In this document: positions 51,985-63,406 of the stretch, one piece after another | Position numbering within the stretch: position 1 is the first letter of the stretch | Layout: each line of letters starts with the position of its first letter | Source: Dryomyza anilis | Taxonomy: Eukaryota > Arthropoda > Insecta > Diptera > Dryomyzidae | DNA: 64,000 bases | Direction: 5' to 3' | NCBI GenBank assembly: GCA_951804985.1 | Contig: OX638135.1 | Coordinates: forward strand, 37,657,024 to 37,721,023 | Position numbers and translations under genes: made by a program | Notes under the pieces: model-generated | Seen by the model: the letters and a program-made list of their open reading frames with translations, nothing else | What the model was told of the DNA's origin: nothing | Database searches by the model: none

Positions 51985-53256
51985 GTGCGTTTGTAGAACT
52001 ACAAAATTGACAATTGGACGCGTGATTGTACCGCGTTCGGTTAACACATAGGCTACACGAACTTTATGGTCATTTCCCACATATACTTTAGTGACTCTGC
52101 CTAGTCGCCAATCATTGGGCGATAGATTTTCCTCACGAATAACAACTATGGAATTTATTGGAAGATTCTAATGTGGTGTCTTCCACTTATTACGTTTATG
52201 TAATTCTTTTAAGTACACGTTTTTCCACCGTCTTTGCCAACGATTAATTATGGATATATCTGATTCATTAATGGTGGGTTTAATAATGGATAAAAGTGGA
52301 CTACCGATAAGGAAATGACCTGGAGTTAATGCAGAAACATCAGTAGGATCTTCTGACATTGGAGAAATTGGCCGTGAGTTAAGGCACGCTTCTATTTTTG
52401 ATAACAATGTGGATAATTCTTCGAAAGTAAATTTTAAGGAACTCGTAATTTTTTTGAAATGAGTTTTAAAACTTTTTACGCTTCCCACAATCCACCCATG
52501 TGGGGGGCGCCAGATGGAATAAAATGCTATGTTTTGGTGACTAAAATTGTTTAATAAAGTTGTTCTAGATGCTTGAATAAAATCTTTCATGAGATTCTTC
52601 GATGCACCAACAAAGGCTTTTCCATTATCAGAGCGGGCAGCCGCGTCTGGAGACAAAGCGATTAAAAGCAGCCAAAAATGTTGGAGTGGAAAGTGAACTG
52701 GTAGCCTCTAAATGGATTGCTTTTGTCGCAAAAGACACAAATACGCAAACGTACCCCCCCTTTGTGATCAGACAGGCTCTTCCAGTATACTTCTTTATTT
52801 CAAAAGGATCAGCAAAATCTGAACCTGTAGTAGAAAATGGACGGGAAATATCTGTGCGTTCAGGAGGCAACATTCCCATAAGCTGCTTTTGAAGTGTCTG
52901 CTTGTGAATCACGCATGTTTTACAATTATGAATAGTAATAAGATTTTTTGCCTTTGGATCCAAAACTGGAGGCGAAGTAGACGCAGAACCAGTTGATTAC
53001 TACCATGAAGCGAAATTTCATGAGTGAAACGAACTAACAGGCGCGAACATTTGTAATTATAAGGCAGTATGATACGGTGCCGTTCATCGTACGACAATAT
53101 TGGTGATGAAACGAGTCTTCCACATACTCTAAGAATCCCGGAAGCGTCGAGAAAGGGATTAAGGATAAGTAAACTACTGGATTTAGAAATGCATTCCTTG
53201 CATAAAAGTAATCTATATTCTGTAGGATATGCCACTTTTTGGCATATTATAATCAA
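51985..53256 (-). pseudogene. BEL-C integrase and DUF5641-like tail
   Basis: 53256-52909 carries the linker and zinc domain start (LLVRFTHEISLHGSNQLVLR). 52963-52628 has HNCKTCVIHKQ, TGSDFADPF (first Asp) and LITKGGYVCVFVSFATKAIH. 52656-52168 has ARSDNGKAFVGAS (second Asp). A frameshift region follows whose alternate frame holds the Glu motif GGLWEA. CLNSRPISPMSED and LTPGHFLIGSPLL are conserved. The tail has SIVVIREENLSPNDWRLGRV and HKVRVAYVLTERGTITRPIV, a well preserved DUF5641-like end. Confidence 0.87.
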
Positions 53257-54210
53257 ATACCGTTTGACGTTATTAATTTTATCACTCGTTATTAGTGTGG
53301 AATCATGGGAAAATGATATTTTATGAGCTGGATGCGTATGGTAAAAGAAACATAATATGTACGCAATAACGCGAACGGCTCTTGGAAAAGATGAAAAACG
53401 TTGAAGAATGTCTTCAAAGTTTTTGAAAAATGTGAAATTGACCTTTATTGGTTTGTTTTCTAAGTCAGTTTCATAACTAATATTTTGATCTAAATTAGGC
53501 CAACTAGAACGGGGAAATTTCAGCCACTTAGAATCATGCCACCAGAGATTATTGGAAATTAAATCTTGAGGTAATAAACCACGACTGGCTAAATCTGCTG
53601 GATTGTGTTGAGATTCAATATGAAACCAATTAGCTTGTCCTATGCTCTGTATTATTTTAGATATACGATTTGCAACAAAGGTCTTCCATTGACATGAAGG
53701 TTTCCGAAGCCATGCAAGAACTATTGTAGAATCCGTCTAAAAGTAAAATTTGTATTTATAAATGTTTAATTGTGAAATAAGCGAGTCGACCATCTCAGCT
53801 AGAAGAACAGCCCCGCACAATTCCAATCTTGGAATTGAAATGGTTTTGATTGGTGCATCTTTTGTTTTAGCAGACAGCAAATGAGTGGTTATAGGACATG
53901 ACTCAGATTCTATTCGAACATAAATAGCAGCGGCGTATGCTTTCTCCGAAGCATCGTAAAAACAGTGGAATTCTAATTTACATTCTGGTGAAAAATTTTT
54001 CCATCGAGGAATTTTAATTTTATCTGAAAATCTGTAACTTATTTGAAAGCGGAGCCAATTATTAATACATTTCTCGGACAAATTATGCTCCCAACCAATT
54101 TTCTCTAACCATATTCGCTGCATGACCATTTTGGCGAGAACAATACATGGCGCCAGCCAACACGCTGGATCAAAAAGTTTCGAAATTTGGTAGAATACTA
54201 CAATACTAGA
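53257..54210 (-). pseudogene. BEL-C Peptidase_A17-like segment and RNase H
   Basis: KLFDPACWLAPCIVLAKMVM precedes the RNase H: FHCFYDASEKAYAAAIYV (Asp), PRLELCGAVLLAEMVDSL (Glu), then a stop before TDSTIVLAWLRKP (Asp) and QHNPADLASRGLLPQDL. The linker has RAVRVIAYILCFF. Stops occur at about 53737 and 53326. Confidence 0.85.
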
Positions 54211-54229
54211 ATAAATTAATGCAATTTAA

Positions 54230-55136
54230 ATGGAATTGATTTTTGAAACATATCCGAAACTGTTTGAAGAGTTTGATATCGACACGTTAGAAAATAATCT
54301 AATTCATCCCATGTAGGAATTTCAGCCTTATTACTAATAGACTGTTCCCAAAGCGATAGTATTGCATCTGGCAACAGAGCAAAGGAAAACGAAAATAGAA
54401 ACCCAGTTATCGATTAAGACCAGTTATACAACTGTGGATATCTCGCTGTAGCTTTTTGATGGCTGTGCCCGATTCTGAGTGAACAGCGGAAAGATTGAAC
54501 AAAATACGAAGCTGGCTATTAACAAGTATTCGTTTATTTTCAAAACGATCTTGGAAGATTCTTCCATGTCAGTGGAAAGCCATCATTTGTCAAAGGGGAT
54601 TTTTTGACAATATCGCGGGCATCGCCTCGAGTCTTATTGTTGAAATGGAAGAGTTTCTCAACCCGAGTTAATTTAGAATTATTTATATAGACGGCGGTGA
54701 ACATGTCCCGAAAAGAGGGCCATAATAAATAGTCACCATTAAAGGTTTCAATATCGCAGGGGGGAAGACGAAAACTGTGTCTGGGATTATCGACAATCCT
54801 TGGATTGACCGCCACTGGTGCGGTTGGTAACTGCTCGATGAGACCTCTTATCTTAGCGACACATCTGACGAATGTCGGATATGAGATACGGTAACTCATT
54901 TTGATAGATTCGAAATCGTTTCCATTTTGGGGACTTGCAGATTCCTTTGATACTTCCGCGTCCTCCTGAAGCCATGCTTCATACGAATTCTTTACATTGG
55001 CCCAGATGGACTTCATCTCGTCACGATGCACTTCCAGTGAATGTCTTGAGTATCCCTCCTCCTGGGTGACAGCAAAATCTTCTTCAAACTCCACTAGGTT
55101 GTCGGTCAAGCGAATAAAAGTATCCAACGCAGTCAT
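54230..55136 (-). pseudogene. BEL-C gag
   Basis: An ATG at 55136 gives MTALDTFIRLTDNLVEFEED. A helical amino domain follows, then PPCDIETFNGDYLLWPSFRD and VEKLFHFNNKTRGDARDIVK, the DUF1759-type core shared with the other BEL Gags. After a frameshift at about 54540 come NSQLRILFNLSAVHSESGTA and KAEIPTWDELDYFL. The zinc knuckles are deleted; the frame meets the A17-like segment near 54210-54230. Confidence 0.83.
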
Positions 55137-55959
55137 TGCAACACGATGTTTTTTTTTTCTTTTTGAAGGCACCAACGAGGATCAAATTAGGAAATTAACA
55201 ACGTAAGTATAAGGGAAAATCGATTTTGTGTAACAATGCACGGTAAAGAAACTATCGTAAAAGCAAAAAACAAATTAGTCGTGTTGTAAATTTCCAAAAA
55301 AAAAATGTTTTGGAAACTAGGAAATGTAACAATATTCCGTATTGAAAATAAATTGAAAAAATATTTTGCACAAGTAAAATGTAAAAATATTTGTACCGAA
55401 AATAAACAACAAAAATACTTTGTAACCCAAATGGTAAAAAAAATAATTTGCAAATGTAACGATGGAAAAAAGTATTTGCAACTTGTAAATGTAATGATAT
55501 TCCATAACAAAAAATATCGTAATAACGAACCACAATTGTTCGTTGAGTGATTAAAAATATATATATTTTTTTTTATATAATTTTTTTAATATAATTAACG
55601 AACCACAATTATTCGTAGCGTGACTATTTAGAAATTTAGAGATTTCAAAAAAACTCAAAAAAAAAAAAATAACACAAAAATATTGAAAGTATTGAAATCT
55701 AAAAGGGACCCAAAGGAATAATAATGTTGAAACCGTGTTAGGAAAATAATTCATTATTTATACCAATGTACGTATGGTATAAAATAAATTCACCAAATTT
55801 TTCTTTATATTTTAAAGTTATCAGAAAATATTTTAATAAAATGTATATGTATGTGTAATAGATATGATATTTCAAAAATAATGGTACGATTAATATATTT
55901 TATTTTGTATTTAAAAAATATCGCGACAGAATTTATATTGCTTGCAATCAAATTTTTAT
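55137..55959. other. BEL-C leader and AT-rich flank
   Basis: The nearest 400 bases are probably the BEL-C leader. A direct repeat of acgaaccacaattRttcgt occurs at about 55524 and 55597, and is itself imperfectly palindromic. No LTR or primer site is identifiable. 55760-55905 is featureless AT-rich DNA. Confidence 0.4.
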
Positions 55960-56866
55960 ACCCTACACTAAGAGTGAAAGGGTATATTCAGTTTGGTACG
56001 CCGTTTGTAACACCCAGAAGGAAGCATCTCCGGTAAGGAAAAGTATTTATATTCTTGATCAGCATGAGCTCCTGAGTCGATTTAGCGATGTCCGTCTGTC
56101 CGTCTGTCTGTCCGTCTATCTGTCTGTCTGTCTGTCCGTCTGTCTGTCTGTTGAAATCCCTACTACTTTTAAAATTGAAGAGCTAGATAAATGAAACTAA
56201 TAACTTAGATTACTTATATACCTACGCTGTATGTGCGAAAAAATTGGCCTATGATCCGACCACTTATGTTCAAATACCTCATATAAAATGTACATATAAA
56301 GATCAATTTTTATGTATACGTTCTTAGGTAAACTTTTTTGGTCAAATATATATTGATATCATGCTCAAATACATGATAATAATGTTTTCCGGCGAAAAGA
56401 CTTGTGGTTCACAAAAAAAAAAATCGAAATTCGGTACACCTACCCATTTGTAAATATGGGTATCAAATGAATGGAAATTCTTCAGCGATTGAATGTTTGT
56501 AGTTATTTTCAGGATTCGTATACCCTGGTGACCTATATATCACTTTGAATGGTAACCACACATATGTGTAGGGTATTTATAGTCGGTTTAGACCGACTAT
56601 AATTTTGATAATCCTAACTATCATAATTACACCTACTTTAAAATTTCCCATGTGATCTAACCTTCCCAACTGGTTATTGTTGGCAACAAATCAAAAAAAA
56701 ATATTTTGAAAAATACTCGAAATGTTGCCGATAATCGGTGATGTTGCCGAATATATGTTGCCAATTAATTATAATTGTATTTAAAAAATATCGCGATAGA
56801 ATTTATATTGCTTGCAATCAAATTTTTATTGTTGGCAACAAATCAAAAAAAAATATTTTGAAAAAA
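55907..56866. repeat. 145-base tandem duplication, first copy interrupted
   Basis: The words tttaaaaaatatcgcga and cttgcaatcaaattttta occur at 55907-55958 and 56776-56829. gttggcaacaaatcaaaaa occurs at 56681 and 56828. The spacing fits a 145-base unit whose first copy was split by the repeat at 55960-56673. Confidence 0.7.
55960..56673. mobile_element. Dispersed repeat Y, copy 1
   Basis: It starts taccctacactaagagtg and contains a (GTCT)n tract (about 56090-56155) and ctactact. It ends with gggtatttatagtcggttta and an imperfect gtcggtttagaccgac hairpin. TTAT lies at both edges (55956-55959, 56674-56677), a possible target duplication. Related copies are at 59072-59630 and 61628-62170. Similar sequences are common in fly genomes; class not assigned. 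Confidence 0.65.
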
Positions 56867-57570
56867 AGTATGAGAGCGCCTTCTAAATGTTCTCCACCAA
56901 AACTGTGCTATGGCAGCTTCCAGGTTCTGCTTTGTTGTTGTTGTCGCGCTACAAAAATATGTCACGATTGATCGTTGAAAATATGATGAAAATGAGTCAA
57001 GTGGAGACTTCCAAATACAAGTGATGTTTCACGTTGATCGTGTATTATTAAATTGAAAATGTTCAAAACAAAAAAAACTATTGTGTAGACTTTTTATTTA
57101 AATTTGAATGTTTCGATTCATGTAAAAAGATAACGAATTTTATGCTGTTGCAGACTGCGGAGTCTGAGAGATATACGTGTGTGTGTGAGAGAGAACAAAA
57201 AAAAAACTTGTGAATTGGAGACTTGATCAATTGCACGAAGCAACGCTAAATGCCAATGTTGGGAGCGAAAACAAAAACGAGATTATCAAGTTGGGCTCTT
57301 TCAACTGCTATGTTCTTAAGACTTAGATCGAACAGTTAAACCGCTATACGGGGGACGTAGGGGAACAATAGGTAATATTGGGTATATGTTATATATAGAA
57401 AATATATGTAAATCAAAAAAAAAATATATATATTTTTGCAATATGAATTGTTTAATTATTGAATACACTAAAAAAAAAAAAAGAATTAGACTTAATGTTT
57501 TTTAATTAAATTTTATTCGTTTTTTTTCTCAACAATAAAATTTTAAGCAATTTTAAATATCGTTAAAATA
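56867..57570. other. AT-rich DNA without supported gene
   Basis: No coding frame with a domain was found. A gttgttgttgtcg run at about 56930 and a gtgtgtgtgagagaga run at about 57178 are simple-sequence. Confidence 0.45.

Positions 57571-57655
<85 letters not shown>
57571..57655. repeat. (AT)n(TG)n tract
   Basis: A dinucleotide run switching from TA to TG. It adjoins the left inverted repeat at 57651. Confidence 0.9.
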
Positions 57656-58045
57656 AGATAAATATCAAACGTGCCTAAGTCCAACTTAAGCACATTTAGG
57701 CATATTGAGTTTTTCACTTTATTTGCGAAATATTTGATTTTTTGATTGTAAATTTGGTTTATTACAATTTATATTTAATATGTAACCATTGTGCAAACTT
57801 AAAATAACCAAGAATTACGTTGAATTTAAAATAAATATGTTTTTATATTGGACTTAGGCTCATTTGATATTTACCCTATGGACTTAGTCACGTTTGAAAA
57901 AATTTCTTATGGACTTAGGCAGATTTGAAAAAACACAATGATAAAAATTAAGTATGAAATACGGGAACGTACTCGGGTTTCCGCAACTAGTACAATAAAA
58001 CATAATTTAAAATTTTTTTTTTTATTGTAATGAGGAAGAATATAT

Positions 58046-58330
58046 GTAGCTTCGTTGGCTCGTTTGGTTAGTGCGTGCTAAATGGTCCCGGGTTCAATCC
58101 CTGTGACTATCAACTTCTTTTTCATAGATAACATTTTCTATGCCACGCTATCTCTCGGCAGTCAATGGCAAACCTACGAGATTACATCTCACCCTGCCGT
58201 TCGTATTCGGCACTAAACTGTGTAGGTCCCACCACTTTGATAACTCGCACAGTTCAAATGGTGAGAGATCTCGGTCTAAGTTCTCCAGAGAACTGTAGTG
58301 CCAAACTATTATTTTATTTAACTTTATTAA
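58046..58330 (+). mobile_element. SINE-like, tRNA-headed segment, copy 1
   Basis: TGGCTCGTTTGGTTAGTGCG resembles a pol III A box and GGGTTCAATCCC (58090-58101) a B box, about 35 bases apart as in tRNA genes. After an AT-rich spacer comes a body starting ctctcggcagtcaatggcaa and continuing with ctgtgtaggtccc. This body resembles a tail I associate with short interspersed repeats in fruit flies. A 77-codon ORF in the body is probably incidental. Confidence 0.5.
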
Positions 58331-59071
58331 CTTTTTTTTATGTTTATATTTTATTTTATATATCTTCCGGTGAAAAAGAATACGTCGTTCGATGCTAGTG
58401 TTTCACAAGTAAAACATAGTATCAAATGCTATTAAAAATCTTTTTAATATATATAGGTATAATATTTTTTGAAATTATTAAGGACACAGGGGTAAGATAG
58501 AATGCGGCCATGAAAAGACAGAGACAGCAAGCAATTTATAAATAATTTCAGTTTTATCGTATTTTCGCATTTATTTATGACCTTATGATTTTTTAAAAAT
58601 ATTTTTTAATTAATTGGGAAGGTAATTGTAATATTGTTGTCCATTTACACCTTTTTAAAACATTAAAACATTCTCCTACGGTACAAGTTCTTTGCAAACT
58701 TATAGTGATGACAGGTGCCATATCGCCATGTGATTGGTCAGTTTTGATAAAAACATGAATATTTAAGTAATTTTTTCTCCAAAACTAATCTAGTTGAGTC
58801 ACTAAACTTAATACAATATGTTTGTATGATGGATAAAGGTATATATTGACTAAAACCTCAAAAATTTTGAAAAGTGGATATTTTTTTTTTTAGCGTATTG
58901 AAATTGTTATAGAGTAAATTTTTTAAATTATTATGCATGCATTTTTTCCAATTTATTATATCAGATTAATGAAACTTTCTATAACTTTAATAGGATCTAA
59001 GGCGGATTGTATCAATTTCAAACTTTTACATTTTTCCTTTTTTTATCTTTTACGACGCCCTTAATTTTTAA

Positions 59072-59630
59072 TTATACCCTAAACTAAGAGTGAAGTATAT
59101 ATATTCTTGATCAGCATGACCTCCTGAGTCGATTTAGCGATGTCCGTCTGTCTGTCCTCCGTCTGTCTGTTGAAATCCCTACTACTTAAACAATTGAAGA
59201 GTTAGATAAATGAAACTCATAATTTAGATTACTTGTATACCTACGCTGTATGTGCGAAAAAATTGGTAGATCGGTCCATTGTGACCTGTGATCTGACCAT
59301 TTATATTCAAATACCTCATATTAAACTTACATCTACAGATCAATTTTACTGTATACGTGCTTAGATAAACTTTTTTTGGTCAAATATATAAAAATAATGT
59401 TTTCCGCCGATACGACTTGTGGTTCCCAAGAAAAATATCGAAATTCGGTACACCTACCCATTTGTAACTATGGGTATCAAATGAATGGAAATTCTTCAGC
59501 GATTGAAATTTATTTATTTATTATTTTCAGGATTCGTATACTCTGGTGACCAATATACCACTTTGAATGGTAACCACACATATGCCTAGGGTATTTATAG
59601 TCGGCTTAGACCGACTATAATTTTGATGAT
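59072..59630. repeat. Dispersed repeat Y, copy 2
   Basis: It begins taccctaaactaagagtg and has gtccgtctgtctgtcc and ctactact. It ends gggtatttatagtcggctta with the gtcggcttagaccgac hairpin. It is shorter than copy 1. Confidence 0.75.
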
Positions 59631-59639
59631 TACTATTAG

Positions 59640-59765
59640 AGATGGGCATGTGAGCGTCATTCAGCGTGATTCACGTGAATCACGCGTGATCACGCGTGAT
59701 TGTGATTAAATCCTAATTTTGCTCACTTGATTGTGAGTGAGTGTGAGTTGACCAAAAAATACCGT
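59640..59765. repeat. CACGTG/CACGCGTG-rich palindromic patch, copy 1
   Basis: Overlapping inverted words gtgattcacgtgaatcac and gtgatcacgcgtgatt are followed by gtgagtgagtgtgag repeats. The second copy is at 62190-62315. It could be a decayed MITE end or a protein-binding cluster. Confidence 0.55.
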
Positions 59766-60571
59766 GAGTGAGTGTGCGTGAGTCGAATATTTCATAAAAT
59801 AAAAAAATCTCAGTTTAAATTTTTTGCGATTTTATATATTTTTGCTGAACTACAGAACAAGGCTCAGAACTCAGAAGACTTCGGGAAGGCGACTGCCCAC
59901 ATTTCAGAACTATAATAAATCAAATTTCTAAAGACCGTCATATACCCACCCCTTCTTCAACTCAGAATAAGTTGCAAGGTTTCAGTCAACAATTTATCTA
60001 ACCCCTGCAAACCGGCCGTAGTTAGTATGCGCTAGTCAATTTTTGTGGCGTCATGTCAATAGCTTTTGCTTGGTTTCATACGACCGTTAATGGAACGCAT
60101 TTTTTTTTCGATATACCCATTTTTGTAAAAAGTTGAATTTTCAATTTCAACTATACATGATAATTATTTATTGACTTCTTTTTATTTATTAACTTTAGTT
60201 TGTGTCCAACTTAAGCACATTTAGGCATATTGAGTTTTTCACTTTATTTGCGAAATATTTGATTTTTTGATTGTAAATTTGGTTTATTACAATTTATATT
60301 TAATATGTAACCATTGTGCAAACTTAAAATAACCAAGAATTACGTTGAATTTAAAATAAATATGTTTTTATATTGGACTTAGGCTCATTTGATATTTACC
60401 CTATGGACTTAGTCACGTTTGAAAAAATTTCTTATGGACTTAGGCAGATTTGAAAAAACACAATGACAAAAATTAAGTATGAAATACGGGAACGTACTCG
60501 GGTTTCCGCAACTAGTACAATAAAACATAATTTAAAATTTTTTTTTTTTATTGTAATGAGGAAGAATATAT

Positions 60572-60856
60572 GTAGCTTCGTTGGCTCGTTTGGTTAGTGC
60601 GTGCTAAATGGTCCCGGGTTCAATCCCTGTGACTATCAACTTCTTTTTCATAGATAACATTTTCTATGCCACGCTATCTCTCGGCAGTCAATGGCAAACC
60701 TACGAGATTACATCTCACCCTGCCGTTCGTATTCGGCACTAAACTGTGTAGGTCCCACCACTTTGATAACTCGCACAGTTCAAATGGTGAGAGATCTCGG
60801 TCTAAGTTCTCCAGAGAACTGTAGTGCCAAACTATTATTTTATTTAACTTTATTAA
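60572..60856 (+). mobile_element. SINE-like segment, copy 2
   Basis: Identical in layout to copy 1; it lies in tandem unit B. Confidence 0.5.
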
Positions 60857-61627
60857 CTTTTTTTTATGTTTATATTTTATTTTATATATCTTCCGGTGAA
60901 AAAGAATACGTCGTTCGATGCTAGTGTTTCACAAGTAAAACATAGTATCAAATGCTATTAAAAATCTTTTTAATATATATAGGTATAATATTTTTTGAAA
61001 TTATTAAGGCCACAGGGGTAAGATAGAATGCGGCCATGAAAAGACAGAGACAGCAAGCAATTTATAAATAATTTCAGTTTTATCGTATTTTCGCATTTAT
61101 TTATGACCTTATGATTTTTTAAAAATATTTTTTAATTAATTGGGAAGGTAATTGTAATATTGTTGTCCATTTACACCTTTTTAAAACATTAAAACATTCT
61201 CCTACGGTACAAGTTCTTTGCAAACTTATAGTGATGACAGGTGCCATATCGCCATGTGATTGGTCAGTTTTGATAAAAACATGAATATTTAAGTAATTTT
61301 TTCTCCAAAACTAATCTAGTTGAGTCACTAAACTTAATACAATATGTTTGTATGATGGATAAAGGTATATATTGACTAAAACCTCAAAAATTTTGAAAAG
61401 TGGACTTAGGCACGTTTGATATTTATCTACACATATATTTTTATTTTTAGCGTATTGAAATTGTTATAGAGTAAATTTTTTAAATTATTATGCATGCATT
61501 TTTTCCAATTTATTATATCAGATTAATGAAACTTTCTATAACTTTAATAGGATCTAAGGCGGATTGTATCAATTTCAAACTTTTACATTTTTCCTTTTTT
61601 TATCTTTTACGACGCCCTTAATTTTTA

Positions 61628-62170
61628 ATTATACCCTAAACTAAGAGTGAAGTATATATATTCTTGATCAGCATGACCTCCTGAGTCGATTTAGCGATGT
61701 CCGTCTGTCTGTCCTCCGTCTGTCTGTTGAAATCCCTACTACTTAAACAATTGAAGAGTTAGATAAATGAAACTCATAATTTAGATTACTTGTATACCTA
61801 CGCTGTATGTGCGAAAAAATTGGTAGATCGGTCCATTGTGACCTGTGATCTGACCATTTATATTCAAATACCTCATATTAAACTTACATCTACAGATCAA
61901 TTTTACTGTATACGTGCTTAGATAAACTTCAAATATATAAAAATAATGTTTTCCGCCGATACGACTTGTGGTTCCCAAGAAAAATATCGAAATTCGGTAC
62001 ACCTACCCATTTGTAACTATGGGTATCAAATTAATGGAAATTCTTCAGCGATTGAAATTTATTTATTTATTATTTTCAGGATTCGTATACTCTGGTGACC
62101 AATATACCACTTTGAATGGTAACCACACATATGCCTAGGGTATTTATAGTCGGCTTAGACCGACTATAAT
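61628..62170. repeat. Dispersed repeat Y, copy 3
   Basis: The tandem counterpart of copy 2, with a short internal deletion near 61929. Confidence 0.75.
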
Positions 62171-62189
62171 TTTGATGATTACTATTAGA

Positions 62190-62315
62190 GATGGGCATGT
62201 GAGCGTCATTCAGCGTGATTCACGTGAATCATGCGTGATCACGCGTGATTGTGATTAAATCCTAATTTTGCTCACTTGATTGTGAGTGAGTGTGAGTTGA
62301 CCAAAAAATACCGTG
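62190..62315. repeat. CACGTG-rich palindromic patch, copy 2
   Basis: Tandem counterpart of 59640-59765, with gaatcatgcg instead of gaatcacgcg. Confidence 0.55.
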
Positions 62316-62885
62316 AGTGAGTGTGCGTGAGTCGAATATTTCATAAAATAAAAAAATCTCAGTTTAAATTTTTTGCGATTTTATATATTTTTGCTGAACT
62401 ACAGAACAAGGCTCAGAACTCAGAAGACTTCGGGAAGGCGACTGCCCACATTTCAGAACTATAATAAATCAAATTTCTAAAGACCGTCATATACCCACCC
62501 CTTCTTCAACTCAGAATAAGTTGCAAGGTTTCAGTCAACAATTTATCTAACCCCTGCAAACCGGCCGTAGTTAGTATGCGCTAGTCAATTTTTGTGGCGT
62601 CATGTCAATAGCTTTTGCTTGGTTTCATACGACCGTTAATGGAACGCATTTTTTTTTCGATATACCCATTTTTGTAAAAAGTTGAATTTTCAATTTCAAC
62701 TATACATGATAATTCTTTATTGACTTCTTTTTATTTATTAACTTTAGTTTGTTTTAGAGGTTCGTGTGGGGTCCCGATTTTATTTGAGCTATAAATGTAG
62801 TAACCAAAAAAAACCGCTTCAAAAATAGTTTTTCCCAAAGTCAATTTACCCCTGGTTAATTCTACCCCGAACTATTATTTTATTG

Positions 62886-63400
62886 ATAACTAGATGGACC
62901 CGTGCACGACTCGTGCCAAGATTTTGTGAATGCAAGGATATGCAAGGATGGTGAGTTTCGTTGTGGTGAATTTCGGTGTGGTGAGTTTAAAAAATTTGTG
63001 GTGGTTGATACCCTGGTGCTTGATATCATTATAATAACTGTTGACATACACCATCTGGAAAATATAACTTCTATTGGGGGTGCCACGCCCAGTGGTTCAA
63101 TACCGCCCACATTCCGCGAGACCGTTTAGTATGGTTATGTATAACGTTGACCAAAATTTCATTAAATTTGCTATCCTAATTGCTGATATAATGTGTTTTT
63201 AATTTTCTTTGAGTCAATTTTTACTTTTTTATATGAACAGCACATCGAAGGTCTTTCACTTTTCCATCTCCGTTAAAAATTGAGATATATTTTATCAAAA
63301 TCCCTAACATCATAACATCATTATTGCGTTTTAAAGATGTAGGTTGTATTGGTGGTGCCAAGCTCGGTCGACCAATCTCACCAACAAACAATAGCAAAAA
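62886..63400. repeat. Dispersed repeat X, copy 2
   Basis: It starts ctagatggacccgtgcacga and has gtggtgagttt/gtggtgaattt tandem words at about 62948-62988, then tgggggtgccacgcccag. The order is the same as at 24345-24870. Confidence 0.5.
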
Positions 63401-63406
63401 ACACGT

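Larger units (their letters stand above)
51345..55560 (-). mobile_element. BEL-C: divergent BEL/Pao element, internally deleted
   Basis: Minus-strand order is leader, gag, (large deletion), Peptidase_A17/RNase H, integrase, DUF5641-like tail and ORF3. The deletion near 54200-54230 removes the knuckles, protease and RT. Both LTRs are missing. Sequence divergence from BEL-A and BEL-B is high at the DNA level, and the GACCC richness of those families is absent, so this is a separate family. Confidence 0.85.
57679..60203. repeat. Tandem unit A (about 2.5 kb)
   Basis: It aligns end to end with 60204-62752 with very few substitutions. It lacks the right inverted repeat: after gaaaagtgga (about 58878) it goes straight to ttttttttagcg. 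Confidence 0.92.
57651..61433. mobile_element. Candidate DNA element with GGACTTAGG ends
   Basis: 57651-57683 and 61401-61433 are 33-base perfect inverted repeats starting TGTGTAGATAAATATCAAAC. The subterminal word ggacttaggc/tcaaacgtgcc recurs at about 57854, 57879 and 57911 and again in the second unit. A single copy would be about 1.2 kb; here it is stretched by the tandem duplication. No transposase is visible. Confidence 0.55.
60204..62752. repeat. Tandem unit B (about 2.5 kb)
   Basis: Second copy, carrying the right inverted repeat (61401-61433) but not the left. It has a short deletion at about 61929 (aaacttcaaatat) relative to unit A. Confidence 0.92.

Noticed and set aside
55320..55550. 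81-codon Lys/Ile/Asn-rich ORF with scattered Cys residues
   Set aside because: Translation of AT-rich leader or flank; no spacing of Cys/His that fits a known knuckle, and overlapping ORFs exist on the other strand.
58046..58110. A functional tRNA gene
   Set aside because: A and B box-like words are present, but I could not fold acceptor and anticodon stems. It is better seen as a tRNA-derived repeat head.
58165..58398. 77-codon ORF with a possible membrane segment, repeated at 60691 and about 63767
   Set aside because: It lies wholly within the SINE-like body and its AT-rich tail. Its repetition is explained by the tandem duplication; no independent evidence of coding.
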